Source: Gordionus sp. m RMFG-2023 (lineage: Eukaryota > Nematomorpha > Gordioida > Chordodea > Parachordodidae). From it: DNA of 64,000 nucleotides. Positions 47,336-60,056 of this stretch are shown piece by piece. A program made the position numbers and the translations under genes. Location: positions 67,805,561-67,869,560 of the forward strand of contig NC_088775.1 in NCBI RefSeq assembly GCF_954871325.1, given 5' to 3'. Within the stretch, counting starts at the first letter, position 1. Each line of letters opens with the position of its first letter. The notes under the pieces are model-generated. The model did no database searches. It saw only the letters and a list, made by a program, of their open reading frames with translations, and was not told the origin of the DNA.

Positions 47336-48280
47336 TAAATCTTAAGTTCGGTTCAGGTTAGGAACCAAAATTTTATAAAAGTTCAGGTTTAAAAACCTCT
47401 AATGAAAGTTTATTAATTATTTGAAAAATAGTTTTATAAATAATTTGTCTTCTATAATAATAGGATATTTATCTTTATCTTGATAATTCTCTTTCTATTG
47501 AAATCTGTATAGATGTGATAGACATTGCTATTGCTGTTAATAGGTATAAGTGAAGTTATTCTTTTTTTTTATCTCAAAATGTAAAAAAAATATCTTTATT
47601 AATTCATTTGATGCCTTTAGAATTTTTTTTATTGTTCTATCTCTTATAAATAGTATGTAATATAGTATATATTTTTCCTTAATCCAAATTTTACATTAGT
47701 AAAAAATAGAGTGAATACAAAGGCATCTGGTTTAAATTTGCTTGAGATGAAGGAGTGACCAGGTCAAATTATATATGCAGCATATGCATGCTATCCATGC
47801 CTTTATTCTGTGTTAATAATTTTCATTTTTAACATTTTCGTCATTTGTGATGAAAAGCCCCCCACATCATAATTATTTTAACTTGAACATAAGGAAGTAA
47901 TTGTCTCAATTACATCCTAAATTTATAGAAGATGATTTAAGTTGTTAATTTTTTCATCTGATGAAAGTACAAATAAATAACTAGTTTTTCTAAGTATGCT
48001 TTTTTATTATTTGCTATATATTTTATAATTAAGTTAAATAATTAGTAAAATTCAGGTTGAGTTTAATATGCTAAATAGGAGATGACAACAAAATAAATGA
48101 AACAAATGTATTTTTTAAATTTATATTATTTAATAAATAGTTAAAATTTATAGAACATTTAAAAGACATTTATAAAACCTATCTTTAAAGGTGCTTTTAA
48201 TTTTTTGAATAAAAGTAGTTCAGGTTCAAAAATTAATAATTGTTTTTTTCAAGATTTGGCTTGGTTTGACTCACTGTGAT

Positions 48281-50782
48281 CAGAGTTGGGCAGGTCCTCC
48301 GGAAAAAGAATCTAGATACAGATACAGATTCTTTATAAAAAAATGAATCTTAGATACAGATACTAGTATCTTGTTCAAAATATCAAAAAGATACAAGATA
48401 AAAGATACTTGTATCTTTTACTAAATTAGAGTATCTTAAATACAAGATACTTTTAAATTATCATTACCAATTAAATTAGAATAGTTTATAAAATACAATT
48501 TTATTATTTATATGTGAAGAAAATAGTATTACACATATAATAATGATTATTTGCAATAATTAATAAAATATTTATTGATGAATTAATTATAATAACTAGG
48601 GATTTTAATATTAATTTTTGTCCATTAATAGCTTAAACAGGTAAGGGAGAGTAGTATATTTAATGGGAGTTGAAAATGTGCAAATAAGAAAAAAAATTAA
48701 ATCAAATGATTTATTAGAATTTGCAGGTTATTTTTTGTGTTGTTTTAAGTATAGCTTATATTCGGAGTATATGGCTAAATGAAATCTCTAAAAAAAATTA
48801 TAATAGTTTTATTTTATTCATTATATTTAATAAGTATTTATCATTACTTGTTTGTGATATTTATGTATTTTTTAAATTAGTTTTATTTTCTAGTATGACT
48901 TATTAAATCTTGCATTTGTAATATCATATATATATAAATATCATTTAAATCTCTTTTCAAATTTTTTTAATATATTTCTTGCAAAATCATTAATTATATA
49001 TAAAAAATATAAAAATAATGTACAACATTATATTATTTAATTATTAAATATATAACAATTTTCTTTAATGCATTTTAAATTGATTAAATTTTGTAGATAA
49101 ATACTGTAATATAATTTTACTTATATCATAAATAAATAAAAGTAACTAATAAAGTTAAATTCTACCTTATTATAATTATTTTATTAAGAGTCTTTTAAAA
49201 TTATCTAATATTATATATCAATTGTAGCTTAAATATTTACTCTAATAAGATGCTAAAATAATTAAATATATAATATATTAGGGATGTGCCGATATTTTTT
49301 ATCAAACCAATATTTCACCCATTTTAAAATATCAATTATAGGTCAATATTATAAAATTTGATCCAATATAAAAATGGCTTCTTTAACAAAATTAAAATGT
49401 TATAAAATTTAAAAAAATAGTTATATCTAAAATCATTTATTTTTATAAATAAAATCGAAATCCATTTTTATGTATATTTTTTTAATAATAATATTTAATT
49501 AATAAACATTCTACCATATTGTTATTTATTTGCGCATTCTGTAAGTGTGCGATAATCTCTTCAGAATCTGTTTTTAGTGAAGCTGGTGATATTGACAGTT
49601 ATTATAGCCGCAAGCTGACCTCTGATAAATTGGAAATATTGGTATTACTAAAAAGAAATCTTCGCTATATTAATGTTAAATATTATTTTAAATATTTATT
49701 TCAAATTTCATATTATAATTGTTTATTAATTAATATGTATATAGATTAATGTTATTACTTGTTATATAAAAGTGTTTTAACAATAAAAATATTTTATATA
49801 CTTTTAGAATTGCAATTGAATTGAATATAAACTATAACTGATCATTATAATATATTTAAATGACATTATGGTATAGTTAAATTATAGATGTTATACTAAT
49901 AAAAAGTATATTAAAAATTAAAACCATTGGTATCTTTACAGAATACAAAATTAGATATGATATCGGATCGGTACGGCCGATATCAATTGAATATCGGATC
50001 TTGATCTCCAAAAAGTGGTATCGGTACACCTCTAAAATTATATATACAAAATGATTTTAATTTGATAACCAACCATCTTCTATAAAAATTTTAATAACAA
50101 TTATCTAAGAGGGAGTATAGGTATTATTATGTTAATAATTATAAAATAAAAATGTATAATATACTTTAATATGTTTAACAAAGTTTGTAGAGGAGTTTGT
50201 TCAACCTTTAATAACTTTATTTGTGCAATTTTGACATTCGGCTTGTACCTTGTCCTTTTTCACATGAATTAATTTATAAAATTTTCCATCTAGAATTCTA
50301 AGATTCGGATTTGATTCAGGAGAACCTATCTCCATAATTTCATCTTCACTACTATAAATGTTAAACATTCTACAGATTAAAAAATATTTCATATAAAATA
50401 TAACCTTTACTTATTTAGTTTTGGTGTTGTTATTTTTAATCTTTCTATCTTTGTGATCTGTAAAATTTCCAACTAATTTTGGTTATCAATATATTGAAAA
50501 TATAGCAGGAAAAAATAAAGAAAATAATACAAGATTTCACGAAGAAAATAAAGTTACATTGTGTGATATGTAAATGTTTTAAATATGAATATTAAAAAGA
50601 ATCTGTATCTGTATCTTTTTAAAGAAAATGAAAAAGATACAAGATTCTTTTCAAAATAAAGGATCTTAGATACAGATATTAGCATCTTATTAAAAATGTC
50701 AATAAGATACTGAGTACAAGATACAAAAGGATCTTGTATCTTGTATCTTAGATACAAGTATTCGCGGTACTGCCAAACTCTG
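48281..50782 (-). mobile_element. hAT-G element, 2.5 kb, exact target duplication
   Basis: Ends CAGAGTTGGGCAG and CTGCCAAACTCTG are inverted repeats flanked by exact ACTGTGAT copies (48273-48280 and 50783-50790). Both sub-terminal regions (48305-48450 and 50590-50760) are filled with AGATACA/TGTATCT repeats. A minus-strand frame (50392-50201) reads KFYKLIHVKKDKVQAECQNC, like the start of a BED-type finger. The remaining transposase was not recognised, so the element is decayed or internally deleted. Another hAT sits inside. Confidence 0.9.
49279..50034 (+). mobile_element. hAT-H element nested in hAT-G
   Basis: Ends TAGGGATGTGCCGATA and TATCGGTACACCTCTA are an inverted pair with 2-3 mismatches. 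ATCGGATC-type motifs crowd the right end. The plus-strand frame at about 49519-49680 reads SSESVFSEAGDI, YYSRKLTSDKLEILVLLKRN, the C-terminal dimerisation region of a hAT transposase with its glutamate. Only this last coding part survives. No matching 8-bp flanks were found. Confidence 0.75.
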
Positions 50783-50904
50783 ACTGTGATAAATCAAAAT
50801 TTAATTTTATGGGGTTGTTTCTACTTATTCTCCTTTAGGCGCTTAAGTAAGGGGCTCCAACCTTTGCACACAGAGGTAACTGCAGTCTGCCCAAAATTTG
50901 TGCG

Positions 50905-51110
50905 ACTTTGAAGGCGTATATCTTTGGATCTGGTTGAGTTAGCAATCTAAAATTTTGATTTTTAACATTTAAAACATAAATAACTAACATGCCAAGTTTC
51001 ATTCATTTTTGAGATGGTCGGCCGAAAATCTCGTTTTTTTGGTCGATTTGACTTGGAATCACCCATATAGGATTAGATCAGTAAAGCTTCTAAGAGGAAA
51101 AATCTAGGTT
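50905..51110. repeat. Second copy of the 206-bp T-end segment
   Basis: Matches 47130-47335 in direct orientation with about 10 differences, including the bases beyond the end of T. It ends at AGAGGAAAAAT, the same point as the first copy. Its other arm is absent. Confidence 0.8.
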
Positions 51111-51284
51111 ACCACCAATTTCTTATCCCTATTAGATAGGATATGAGAGAATCCAAGCGTAGCTTTGCTATTTCATTTAGCGAAAAGGGTTAAAAGCTAA
51201 TTTAAATATCTTTAGATTGAAAGTATTCACTTTTTGACATGATGGGTATGACTTGGTCTGGAGGGTGGAAGGAGGAGAGTGGGG

Positions 51285-51480
51285 GAGTGGGTGTAAAAAA
51301 TAATTTTTTTTGATATGGGTATCAAATAAAAGGTAATTAAAATATTATTTTATTGTAATAATAAAATCACTCATAGAGGGCGAAGGGGGGGTGTAAAAAT
51401 AATTTTTTATGGGTATCAAATAAAAGACAATTAAAAAATATTTTTATTGTAATAATAATAATCACTCATAGAGAGCGGGT
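51285..51480. repeat. ~100-bp tandem duplication
   Basis: Two units of GGGTGTAAAAA...TATGGGTATCAAATAAAAG...ATCACTCATAGAG (about 51287-51380 and 51388-51478), about 90 percent alike. The flanks before it are G-rich (GGGGGAGTGGG). The rest of 51111-51840 has no gene. Confidence 0.75.
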
Positions 51481-53843
51481 CTAGGTCAGGAATATTTTTA
51501 TCAACACAAAATATCGATGCTTACAATTGTGTTACCTTTATATTTAAAGTTAAAAAAAAGAATGGAGACTACATGTTTTTTAATTTTTTTAAAATTAATT
51601 TTTTTAATAAAAATATGAATTTTATAAATAATTACTAATATTTATATAAAATATGCTATCTATTTATTTGTGAGTAAATTTAAAACAAATAAAATTAAAA
51701 CTTATATAATAATGAACACTTGTAAGTTTCATTGACTATTTCCTTCTCTAAAATTTGATTGTTTTATTTTATTGGAAATCATTTTTGAGAAAAATCAAGA
51801 TATTTTCCTTTTGTACTTTAAAAGCCTGTATCTGGTTAAACTATTGTTTTATTATTTTATAAAACACTGGTGATTTTTTCATTTGCATTATAATATTGAA
51901 CAGTAAAGGTGAAAGTACGTATCCTTGTTTTACGCCTTTCTTTATCTTAAAAGGGGGGGGGGGTATCTTATTGTTAATTTTTATACAGCCGGTGAGATTC
52001 GTATAATGGTTTTTTATTATGTGGATTATGTTTGATTCAATCTCGCATTCCGACAATGTCTTACAAAGAGCATCATGATTTACATTGTCAAACGATCTGC
52101 TGAAGTCAACAAAGGTGAAGTAGGCAGGAATTTTGTATTTCCAACATTTTTTATTATTATTTTTAGTGCTAAAATTGGTTCTAGCATATTTTTCTTTGGC
52201 CTGTAGGAACAAATATATTTCGGAAGTAAGGTTGGCCGAGATGACATAATTATGTTCTTCATCAGAACCATGAATATTTTAGATACAGTAGATGTTAGGG
52301 CAATAGCCCGAAATCTTTGAAGCTTTTTGGGTCTTTAATCTTGGGGAAATTACATAATAGAGAGAGATTCCATTCTATAGGAGTTTCGCCACTATCCCAG
52401 ATTTTGTTTAAGAGGGGTAATAGATAAGAGGATATAGTGTTTGATGCACTTTTTAGATGTTCGGCAGTTATTCCGTCAAGCCCAGGAGCTATTATTACGT
52501 AGTTTAGTGATAGCTTTCTTTATTTCATCGGTGGAAAAACCAGACGGAGGCGGGATTGAGCGTACGCTTGTGCTTGTTTGGCAGAAGGCAATTCTTGAGT
52601 CAAAGACCCTCATATAGTAATCTACCCATAAAGCTAATTGTTCATCTTGATCTACAATTTGTTTTCCGTTTTTAGAACTAGAGATGGGAGTTTTTTAAAA
52701 CTGTAGGGTTTACAAAAATAGTACAGTTTGTTATATGCATCATATATTCTATTGTCCTTAATATCTTTATCTATTTCAAAAGCTTTCTTGGCAATGTATG
52801 TCCTTCTATCACTCCTCAAACGTTTTTGTATGTCCTTCCATAAGTCTTTGTTTAAAATATTTCCTTCTCTAAGTTGATTTATTTTGATTACTGTCTCGTT
52901 TGTTAGCCATTCCTTCCTTGAAAGATATTCACATTTGGTAGTGTATTGTATGACTCTATGATGTTTCTTTTAAAAAGATTCCAAACAGCATTTACATTTC
53001 TATTTTCGGTCGTATTTAAAAAAATGTCTCTTTTCTTGGTTAACGCTTGGTCTAGTATTTGTAGATTTTCGTGTGATTGTGCCTTTATTTGTTTTCTTGG
53101 AAGTATGGGTTTAGAGAGTTTACTCTGTAGCCTGGTGTATTTGGGCTATTTTTGTGATGATATTTCCATATATGTTTTACAAACATCTTTGCGACTACCA
53201 ATCTATGATCTGATAATTTGATGTTCGTGGAACATCCTCAAACCATTCATGGATATTTGATATGAAAAAATCTATTTGAGATTTTTGATTTGCTCTCACG
53301 AAAGTAAACGTGTTCATCTCGTTATGGTTGAAAAAGGTGTTATCTATTTTCAGATTTTTGGTTCTGCGAAAATCAAGAAATCTGATGCTATCCTCCTTAT
53401 TGATTTGCTGCATGCTGGCACTTTCAATAATATTATTATCATATTCCTCGTTTTTGCCAATTCTCAAGTTGAGGTCTCCTAAGATTATAATATTAATAAT
53501 TTAATTTAATTTGTTCATTTAGCATATGAATTAATGAGAATGTTGATAAATATATTTTAATATTCAAAGGCAGAGAATTTATTAGAGTAATTATTTCGTT
53601 AATGTAGTCGAGTCTCTCTTTCCTCTTTGGTGGGGCATACAAATTTACTAAAATCGTGGGTCTGAATTTTGTATTCAGATACAGGAGACCACATCTTTCT
53701 GATGTAGGTACAAATTTAATTATTGATTTTTGTATTCGTCTGCTTGCTAGGAAAGCTATTCCTGACCAGCTATTAAGGGTGATACCAGAACAAAACAACT
53801 TATATTCGTTAAAGTCAGCCGTAGTATTTCCTGGACTATGAGT

Positions 53844-56800
53844 TAGAGGTCTGCATTGGGCGGTTTTTTGGATATATGCCCGCCCAATCAATTTAAAAAA
53901 ATTTTAACCCGCCCGCCCAGCCCGCCCATAGTTTTCAAAAAAAATATACCCGCCCGCCCGCCCATTAGTCTAAAATTTCTTGCCCGCCCGCCCATTAGTC
54001 AGAAATTTTTTACCCGCCCGCCCATTATTTATAAAAATTTTTTACCCAAGTCCGCTATTTTAAGCATCTAATGAAAATAGTTTCAACATTAGATCTCTAT
54101 AAGTTTTATAATTTAGGAAATTACTATATTAAGCTTACAAAATATTCAATTTAAATTATGGATAATTTATTTTATCAAATAAAATATTTATAAAATATAA
54201 ATATAAAATAAAATATTTATAAAATATAAATATAAAATAAATATTATAAGTAATTATAATGCAAAAATAATGCAAAAATAATAATGAATCCACATTTTCG
54301 GGATTCAAACACGTTCTTCTTTGTTCTAAAAACCTTCCGGCAATGCTAAATCCTCTTTCAGAAGTAGCATTAGTTGCAGGAATTGCTAATATTTTTTTTG
54401 CTAATCTTGATAGCTTTGGCAAATTTCTTTCTTGTCGTTTCCACCAAAGTAGGACATCCTTTTGAAGTATATCCTCTTCCTCAATTGAAATCTTTAAATA
54501 AAAGTGAAACAATAATAATAAATTTATAAAAGTAATTTTAATTTATATTAATTGTAATATATGCATCTTAAAATTATGCTAAATTATACTTATTAAAAAT
54601 GGTTACTTTAAGATTTAAATATTTTGTTATGTCATTATGTACGGTACTATCCTCAGTAACAACCTCATCCTCCCATCTGTTGGGGTTTAATTTTGATGTG
54701 GATGCTATTTATTTCAAATATTACATTTGATAAGTAGCTAAACGAATTTATAATTTATTTACCTTTTAATTGGATTCTCTTTGCTTTTGGGGAAATGGGT
54801 AAAATCAAATCTTCATCTACGTCGATGTTACATTATTCTATGCAAATCAAATCTAACAAGTTTTCAATATGTTTTTTTACTTCATTAATTTCTTCCGACG
54901 ACAACATCCTCATTTGTCGGAACTTTGGTATTAAAAATGTTGAAACTTTATGGAGCATATGAATTTTAAATTTTTAGCTCTTTTCTTTATTATATCTATT
55001 TCTTTTTCGCATTTTGTTTTTCTCTCCATTATATTCATATTTATTTCATTATGCTCATGTAGAAGATTATACCTAATTTTTTTATAAATAAAGAAAAAAT
55101 GGGCATAAATCCCAAAATATTAATTTTCATACCATATAAGAACTTTCTGTAGTGTAGGCCTGCAATCACCCTTAAGAGCATTAGTTGCATCTTTATATGG
55201 TTCCAAATACTCTATCAGTGTTTTTAAATCTTCCTTTCCCATAGATCCCATTTTTTCAGTCATATCACGAGATTGTAAGAATAAAAAAGTCTCATCATAC
55301 ATTATATAAATGCTTTGTAGCATATTATGCTTTGTAGCATATTATGCTTTGTATTCCATCTTATATCAATATTTTGTAGTAACGTCTTGCTTAGATATTT
55401 TACGTTGCCACTTTGTTTGAAATAAGTCGTCAATGATTTTGCAGTTACCAAAATATTATTAATCTCGGGAGCATTTTCTAAAATAAAAGTTGACTGGAAG
55501 GTATTACGAAGTATTGTGTTCAGCATATGTGCTGAACAGTTTAGTCTATTAAAGCTAATATTTGAAAAAATAAAAGGAAAATATAGTTCTTTAAATATGA
55601 ATGTTTTTTCTTTAGGTGTATACAAAATCTCTCAGAAATTATTATAATATCTACCTAATAATTAAATTTTATTTAATAAAAAATTTACTCTTCCAAAGCT
55701 TTTTTAATATTTGCTCCTTGATCCGTAACAAAGATGAGCTTGGAAAAATATTCTCGGGGAACACCAATTTTTAAATTTTTTTTAATAATTCTTTAAGAAT
55801 ATTTTCTCCCGTCTTTTTTTCATCTTGAAATTTTAAAAAGAAATTTTTTTTCTAATTTCCAATTTTGTATATAATGGATTGATAGAGATATGTAATCGGT
55901 TTTGGTAAATTCTTCACACCACATATCAGTAGTACATGAGCAAATGGAATTTTTTATCATTTCTACAATTTTAGGAAATAATATTTCCTTAAGATCCTCA
56001 GTAACTTTGAATACGTTGCGGCTAACTGTTGTAGCACAAGGGATGATCTTATTAACATCCAATTTACCATATGTTGCCCCTAAGTCGGCAAATCTTTTTA
56101 AAATATTTATAAATCCAGGTCTTTGAACTGCTTGGAATGGCCTAAAAAAGATAAAAGAATAATTTATTAAATTAAAATACCTAATGTCTCTAGCGCAATA
56201 TTCTACAAAATTCGCTATTAGACCAGATTTTATCGTTTTGTTTAATTGAGAATTGTCTTTTTCAAAATATCCAGTTATTTTTTTATTATCTATCAAATCT
56301 TCATAATTTGTAGATGAACATTGATGCCGAAGGAAGAAGGAGGTGCCACTTTTGCTATTATATTTAAAGATGGACTCGCAATCATTGCAGCGAATCCAAT
56401 CTAGCTTTTTGTCATTTTCATCAAAAATAATTTTAAATTGTTTCCATATAGACGATTTAAGTTTATTATTATTATCTTCTTTGTTTTTTAATTTATAAAA
56501 ATTATTTTTTATTTTCTTAGCAATCAATTCTTTATTCATATTTTAAAATTAAATTAAAAAATATTATTTTGTTAAAATTATGTTATAAAAAATAAAATTT
56601 ATATATTATATAAGAAAATAAGAAAATAAAAATGAAAATAAAAAGGGCAATATAAAGATAAACAATCATTACTAAAATAAAATAACACAATGGAGTAATT
56701 TCATTATTCCCAAAAAATTAAATTTTAATTTTCAATATCTAAAAAATTATATATTTTAAGAAAAAAGTTTTATTTCATTACCATAAAAGGAGATTTTAAT

Positions 56801-57043
56801 TTGTTTATAGAAAAAAGTTTGTTTTTATTTGTAGAAAAAGTTTTTTTAATTGAAGAAAAAAGTTGATTTGTTTTATAAAAAGTACCAGAAAAAGGCTTTT
56901 TATTTTTTAAGTTCGTAAGAACAATTTTTTATTAATTAAAATTAAAATTTTTAATTTTTTTAACCCGCCAGCCCATTGTTTGCCCGCCTGCCCATTCTTA
57001 AAAAAATTTTACGGGCAGGAAACCCGACCAATGCAGACCTCTA
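53844..57043 (-). mobile_element. hAT-D element, 3.2 kb, inserted in the LINE
   Basis: Ends TAGAGGTCTGCATTGG and CCAATGCAGACCTCTA are perfect 16-bp inverted repeats. Exact CTATGAGT copies (53836-53843 and 57044-57051) flank them, and the LINE reading continues across. GCCCGCCC motifs repeat about fifteen times in the first 200 bp and several times in the last 90 bp, likely transposase-binding sites. Clean ends, an exact duplication and a nearly readable transposase make this one of the younger insertions in the window. Confidence 0.95.
54280..56539 (-). pseudogene. hAT-D transposase
   Basis: BED-finger hAT transposase on the minus strand. The first segment (56539 to about 55830, 239 codons) has a BED finger with CNDCESIF and FFLRHQC, and CTTDMWCEEF with the first acidic residue. 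Then GVPREYFSKLIF and VTDQGANIKKAL (second residue, about 55740-55690), CSAHMLNTILRNTF (about 55540), DIRWNTKHNMLQS (about 55355), a middle segment (55323-55120), and the last exon with LLWWKRQERNLPKLSRLA and NATSERGFSIAGRFL (about 54470-54340). I see two frame changes in A/T runs around 55775 and 55840; gaps elsewhere could be introns. All three catalytic positions are present. Confidence 0.85.
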
Positions 57044-57845
57044 CTATGAGTCTCCGGAATGCCAATGATGTCTAATTTCATTGACGCAAAATCTCTTAGT
57101 AGCACTACTAATTTATTATTCAAACCATTAATATTAAGGGACCCAATAAGTAATTTACCGTACACTGTGTTCTCCATATCAGTTAACGCTTAAAACTAAA
57201 AGAGATTTAAAATTTGACGAACAAAATTTAAAAAAAAAAAAATTTTTAAAGCAGAAATATGCGTATGTTATAAATCAAAAGTATACACTCTAATATATTA
57301 GCTATTTGACAATGAAAATCACATTCCAACTATACAAAAGGTATGATTATCCCCTTAAAATTATTCTTACGATAAATGACTTTATTACGTTTTCCTATTT
57401 TTTTTGACTCTTAAAGTCTATAAATTAAGAAAAATAAAAATTTGTTACCTCAGTTTCAGTATATTTCGGTTTACACTAAGGTGAGAGTTGGTAAAACAAA
57501 GAACTTGTTTAACGTGATTGTAGTTAAATTAAATATTGAAAATAATTGTAAAATTGAAAAATAATTGGAAAAATAATAGAGTGTTATATTGGGTTTGTGT
57601 TTTATAAAGTAGGACTAAAATAATAATATGGGAGAAAAAGTGGGTGGGATTTCTTTATTTCTATATATTTTTGTAATATAGTTAATAATAAATCATGTTT
57701 AAAAGAAAAGATTTTTCCTTTCAATCCAATACGCTAAAATTTAAATAAATGAAATAAAGACATGTAAAAATAAATAATATAAGCTATCAACAAAGTATTT
57801 GAGAGAAATTGAAATAATAGTAGTGAAAATTTTATCAGGGACAAG

Positions 57846-58190
57846 TAGTGTTGTTAATTAGTCGAGTTCTTTCGAGTACGACTAATAGTCGTAGTCATGG
57901 AAATCGACTAAAAACTTTAGCTACTAAATTAGTTTATTAGTCGACTAAAACGACTAATTAGTCGACTAAAACGACTAATTAGTCGACTAAAACGACTAAT
58001 TAGTCGACTAAAACGACTAATTTAGTCGACTAAAACGACTAATTTAGTCGACTAAAACGACTAATATAGTCGACTAAAACGACTAATATAGTCGACTAAC
58101 ATAGTCGACTAAAACGACTAATATAGTCGACTAAAACAACTGATTTAGTCGACTAAAACTACTAATTTAGTCGACTAAGTTGATTTTTTT
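57846..58190. repeat. hAT MITE end followed by a 20-22 bp satellite
   Basis: The block begins TAGTGTTGTTAATTAGTCGA, the end of the TAGTGTTGTTA MITE family. From about 57940 it becomes 12-13 tandem units of TTAGTCGACTAAAACGACTA, each a near palindrome around GTCGAC. The units change in steps (AATTAG, then AATTTAG, then AATATAG spacers), so neighbours are most alike. No right-hand MITE end is found. Confidence 0.85.
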
Positions 58191-58204
58191 AGTTAGCAGC
58201 ATAT

Positions 58205-59050
58205 ATAAGTAAAGGTAAAATCGTAAACATATTAAGTTAAAATTTCAGTGAAGATGTACCATACAAATAATTGTCATAATCGTTATTTTTGAACTTTTTT
58301 GAAATTTTTCAAAGCATAGGTAAAAATATATATTGTAAAGATGTTAAAATAAAATTTCAGTGAAGATGTACCATAGAACAGTGACAATTGTTATAATCGT
58401 TATTTTTGAACTTTTTTGAATTTTTCAAACAGGTAAAAATATATATTGTAAACATGTTAAGTTAAAATTTTAGTGAAGATACCACAGAAAAGTGACAATT
58501 GTCATAATCGTTATTTTTGAACTATAATTTTTTTAAAGTAAATAGGTAAGAATATATATTGTAAAGATGTTAAAATAAAATTTCAGTGAAGATGTACCAT
58601 AGAAAAGTGACAATTGTCATAATCGTTATTTGTGAATTTCAGTGAAGATGTACCATAGAAAGGTGACAATTGTCATAATCGTTATTTTTGAACTTTTTTG
58701 AATTTTTTTAAAGTAAATAGGTAAAAATATATATTGTAAAGATGTTAAAATAAAATTTCAGTGAAGATGTACCATAGATAGGTGATAATTATCATAATCG
58801 TTATTTGTGAACTTTTTTGAATTTTTTTAAAACAAATAGGTAAAAATATATATTGTAAAGATGTTAAAATAAAATTTCAATGAAGATGTACCATAGAAAG
58901 GTGACAATTGTCATAATCGGTATTTTTGCAATTTTTTCAAAGCAAATAGGTAAGAATATATATTGTAATGATGTTAAAATAAAACTTAAATGAATATGTA
59001 CCATAGAAGAATGATAATTGTCATAATCGTTATTTAAAATATTTTCGAAT
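58205..59050. repeat. 105-120 bp tandem array, about seven units
   Basis: Units start with AGGTAAAAATATATATTG at about 58214, 58319, 58432, 58545, 58720, 58840 and 58950. Each continues ATTTCAGTGAAGATGTACCA, TAGAAAAGTGACAATTGTCA and TAATCGTTATTTTTGAAC. The unit starting at 58545 has an extra 60-bp partial duplication. TGACAATTGTCA is an internal palindrome. It follows the 20-bp satellite directly. Confidence 0.85.
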
Positions 59051-60056
59051 TTTTAAAAGTGCTAACGGATCTTTGAAAAATTTTAACAATAGGAAGGCTA
59101 ACAAACTTTTAACTTTTATTTTTCATTTAAAATTTATTAGATAAACATTAAAAAATATATGCTTAAAAAAAATTTTTAAATACCAGATTATCGATAACTG
59201 TTACGGATGTTATCGTCGGAAAAATTAATGAGTTAATAAAAATACTTGTAGGATTTGATGCAATTATCGGGTCGAAGCATTTCGTCCTATAATTGATAAA
59301 ATTATAAACATCAGAACTGTTTTTTTCGGCGAATTAAGCAAAAAAAAAGTATTATAAAAATTGGGGAAACTATAGGGGGAATTTCCCATATTTCCCGGGA
59401 AATTTCCCCCATTCGCTATAATATCTTATATAGAAACCTTCAATTGACGGTTTTGGTTTTTTAGGTGGGACAAAATTATGGTGCTTCTATTAAATCAAAA
59501 ATATTGGTTTCTCTATAAAAAGACTTGGAACCCCAAATAGAGGTCAGCACTTTTCGTCACTAAAATTTATATTAAAGCCATCGCATACATCTAAATGTGT
59601 ATCATTAGAGATTAATGAATTCTTAGTTATCTATATTAAAAAGATTTATGAATAAAATTTGTATAATAAAATTGAAAATTATATAATTTTTAGAAACGTG
59701 TTCCGAAACGTAGAACGAACGGGAATGTAGCATATTTTTTACCCAAACAACTGGTTAAAACCTTTTCTTAATTAAAATTAGAATAAAGATTCTCGTCCGT
59801 CATATTATATCCATAAGGGTAAAGTTACAAACCCTTCTATAAATTTAGGTAGCTGACATATATATGCAATATATAAAAATTTAAAAATGGTTGGTTCAGT
59901 TTCTATAAAATCATTCTTTATAAATTAATTCTCTATAAAAATTATTCTCTATATAAAACATTCTGTATAAACTACATTCTCTATAAAACAATTCTCTATA
60001 ATTGTTTTCTCTATAAATGTTTCTCTATAAAATATATTCTCTATAATGGTTTCTCT
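59051..60056. other. Gene-less stretch with a palindrome and a TTCTCTATAAA repeat
   Basis: At 59374-59411 lies an interrupted inverted repeat, GGGGGAATTTCCC and GGGAAATTTCCCCC. From about 59920 to 60056 TTCTCTATAAA recurs about ten times at 10-18 bp spacing, with earlier copies near 59500. No coding frame was seen. Confidence 0.6.

Larger units (their letters stand above)
51841..57177 (-). pseudogene. APE-type LINE ORF2, split by hAT-D
   Basis: Minus strand. Start MENTVYGKLLIGSLNINGL at 57177, with DIIGIPETH: the N-terminal apurinic-endonuclease fold. It is interrupted by hAT-D and resumes at about 53835 with SGIAFLASRRI and ILVNLYAPPKRKERLDYINE; the end of the endonuclease is at 53467-53195 (QKSQIDFFISNIHEWFEDV). 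A linker follows, then reverse transcriptase with RFRAIALTS, FTFVDFSRSFDNVNHDAL and GVKQGYVLSPLLFNI (52330-51860). The frame is shifted several times, the YADD region and the 3' end are missing, and no ORF1 is seen upstream. The LYAP motif and spacing suggest the RTE/Jockey side of the endonuclease LINEs; the clade is not settled. The 57178-57845 stretch may be its 5' leader but has no coding signal. Confidence 0.8.

Noticed and set aside
53856-54071. 71-codon frame with repeated Ala-Arg-Pro-Pro
   Set aside because: Produced by the GCCCGCCC sub-terminal repeats of hAT-D.
57940-58190. Regular 20-22 bp repeats resembling a CRISPR array
   Set aside because: Units are directly contiguous, spacers are not unique, each unit is a near palindrome, and the genome is animal with introns.
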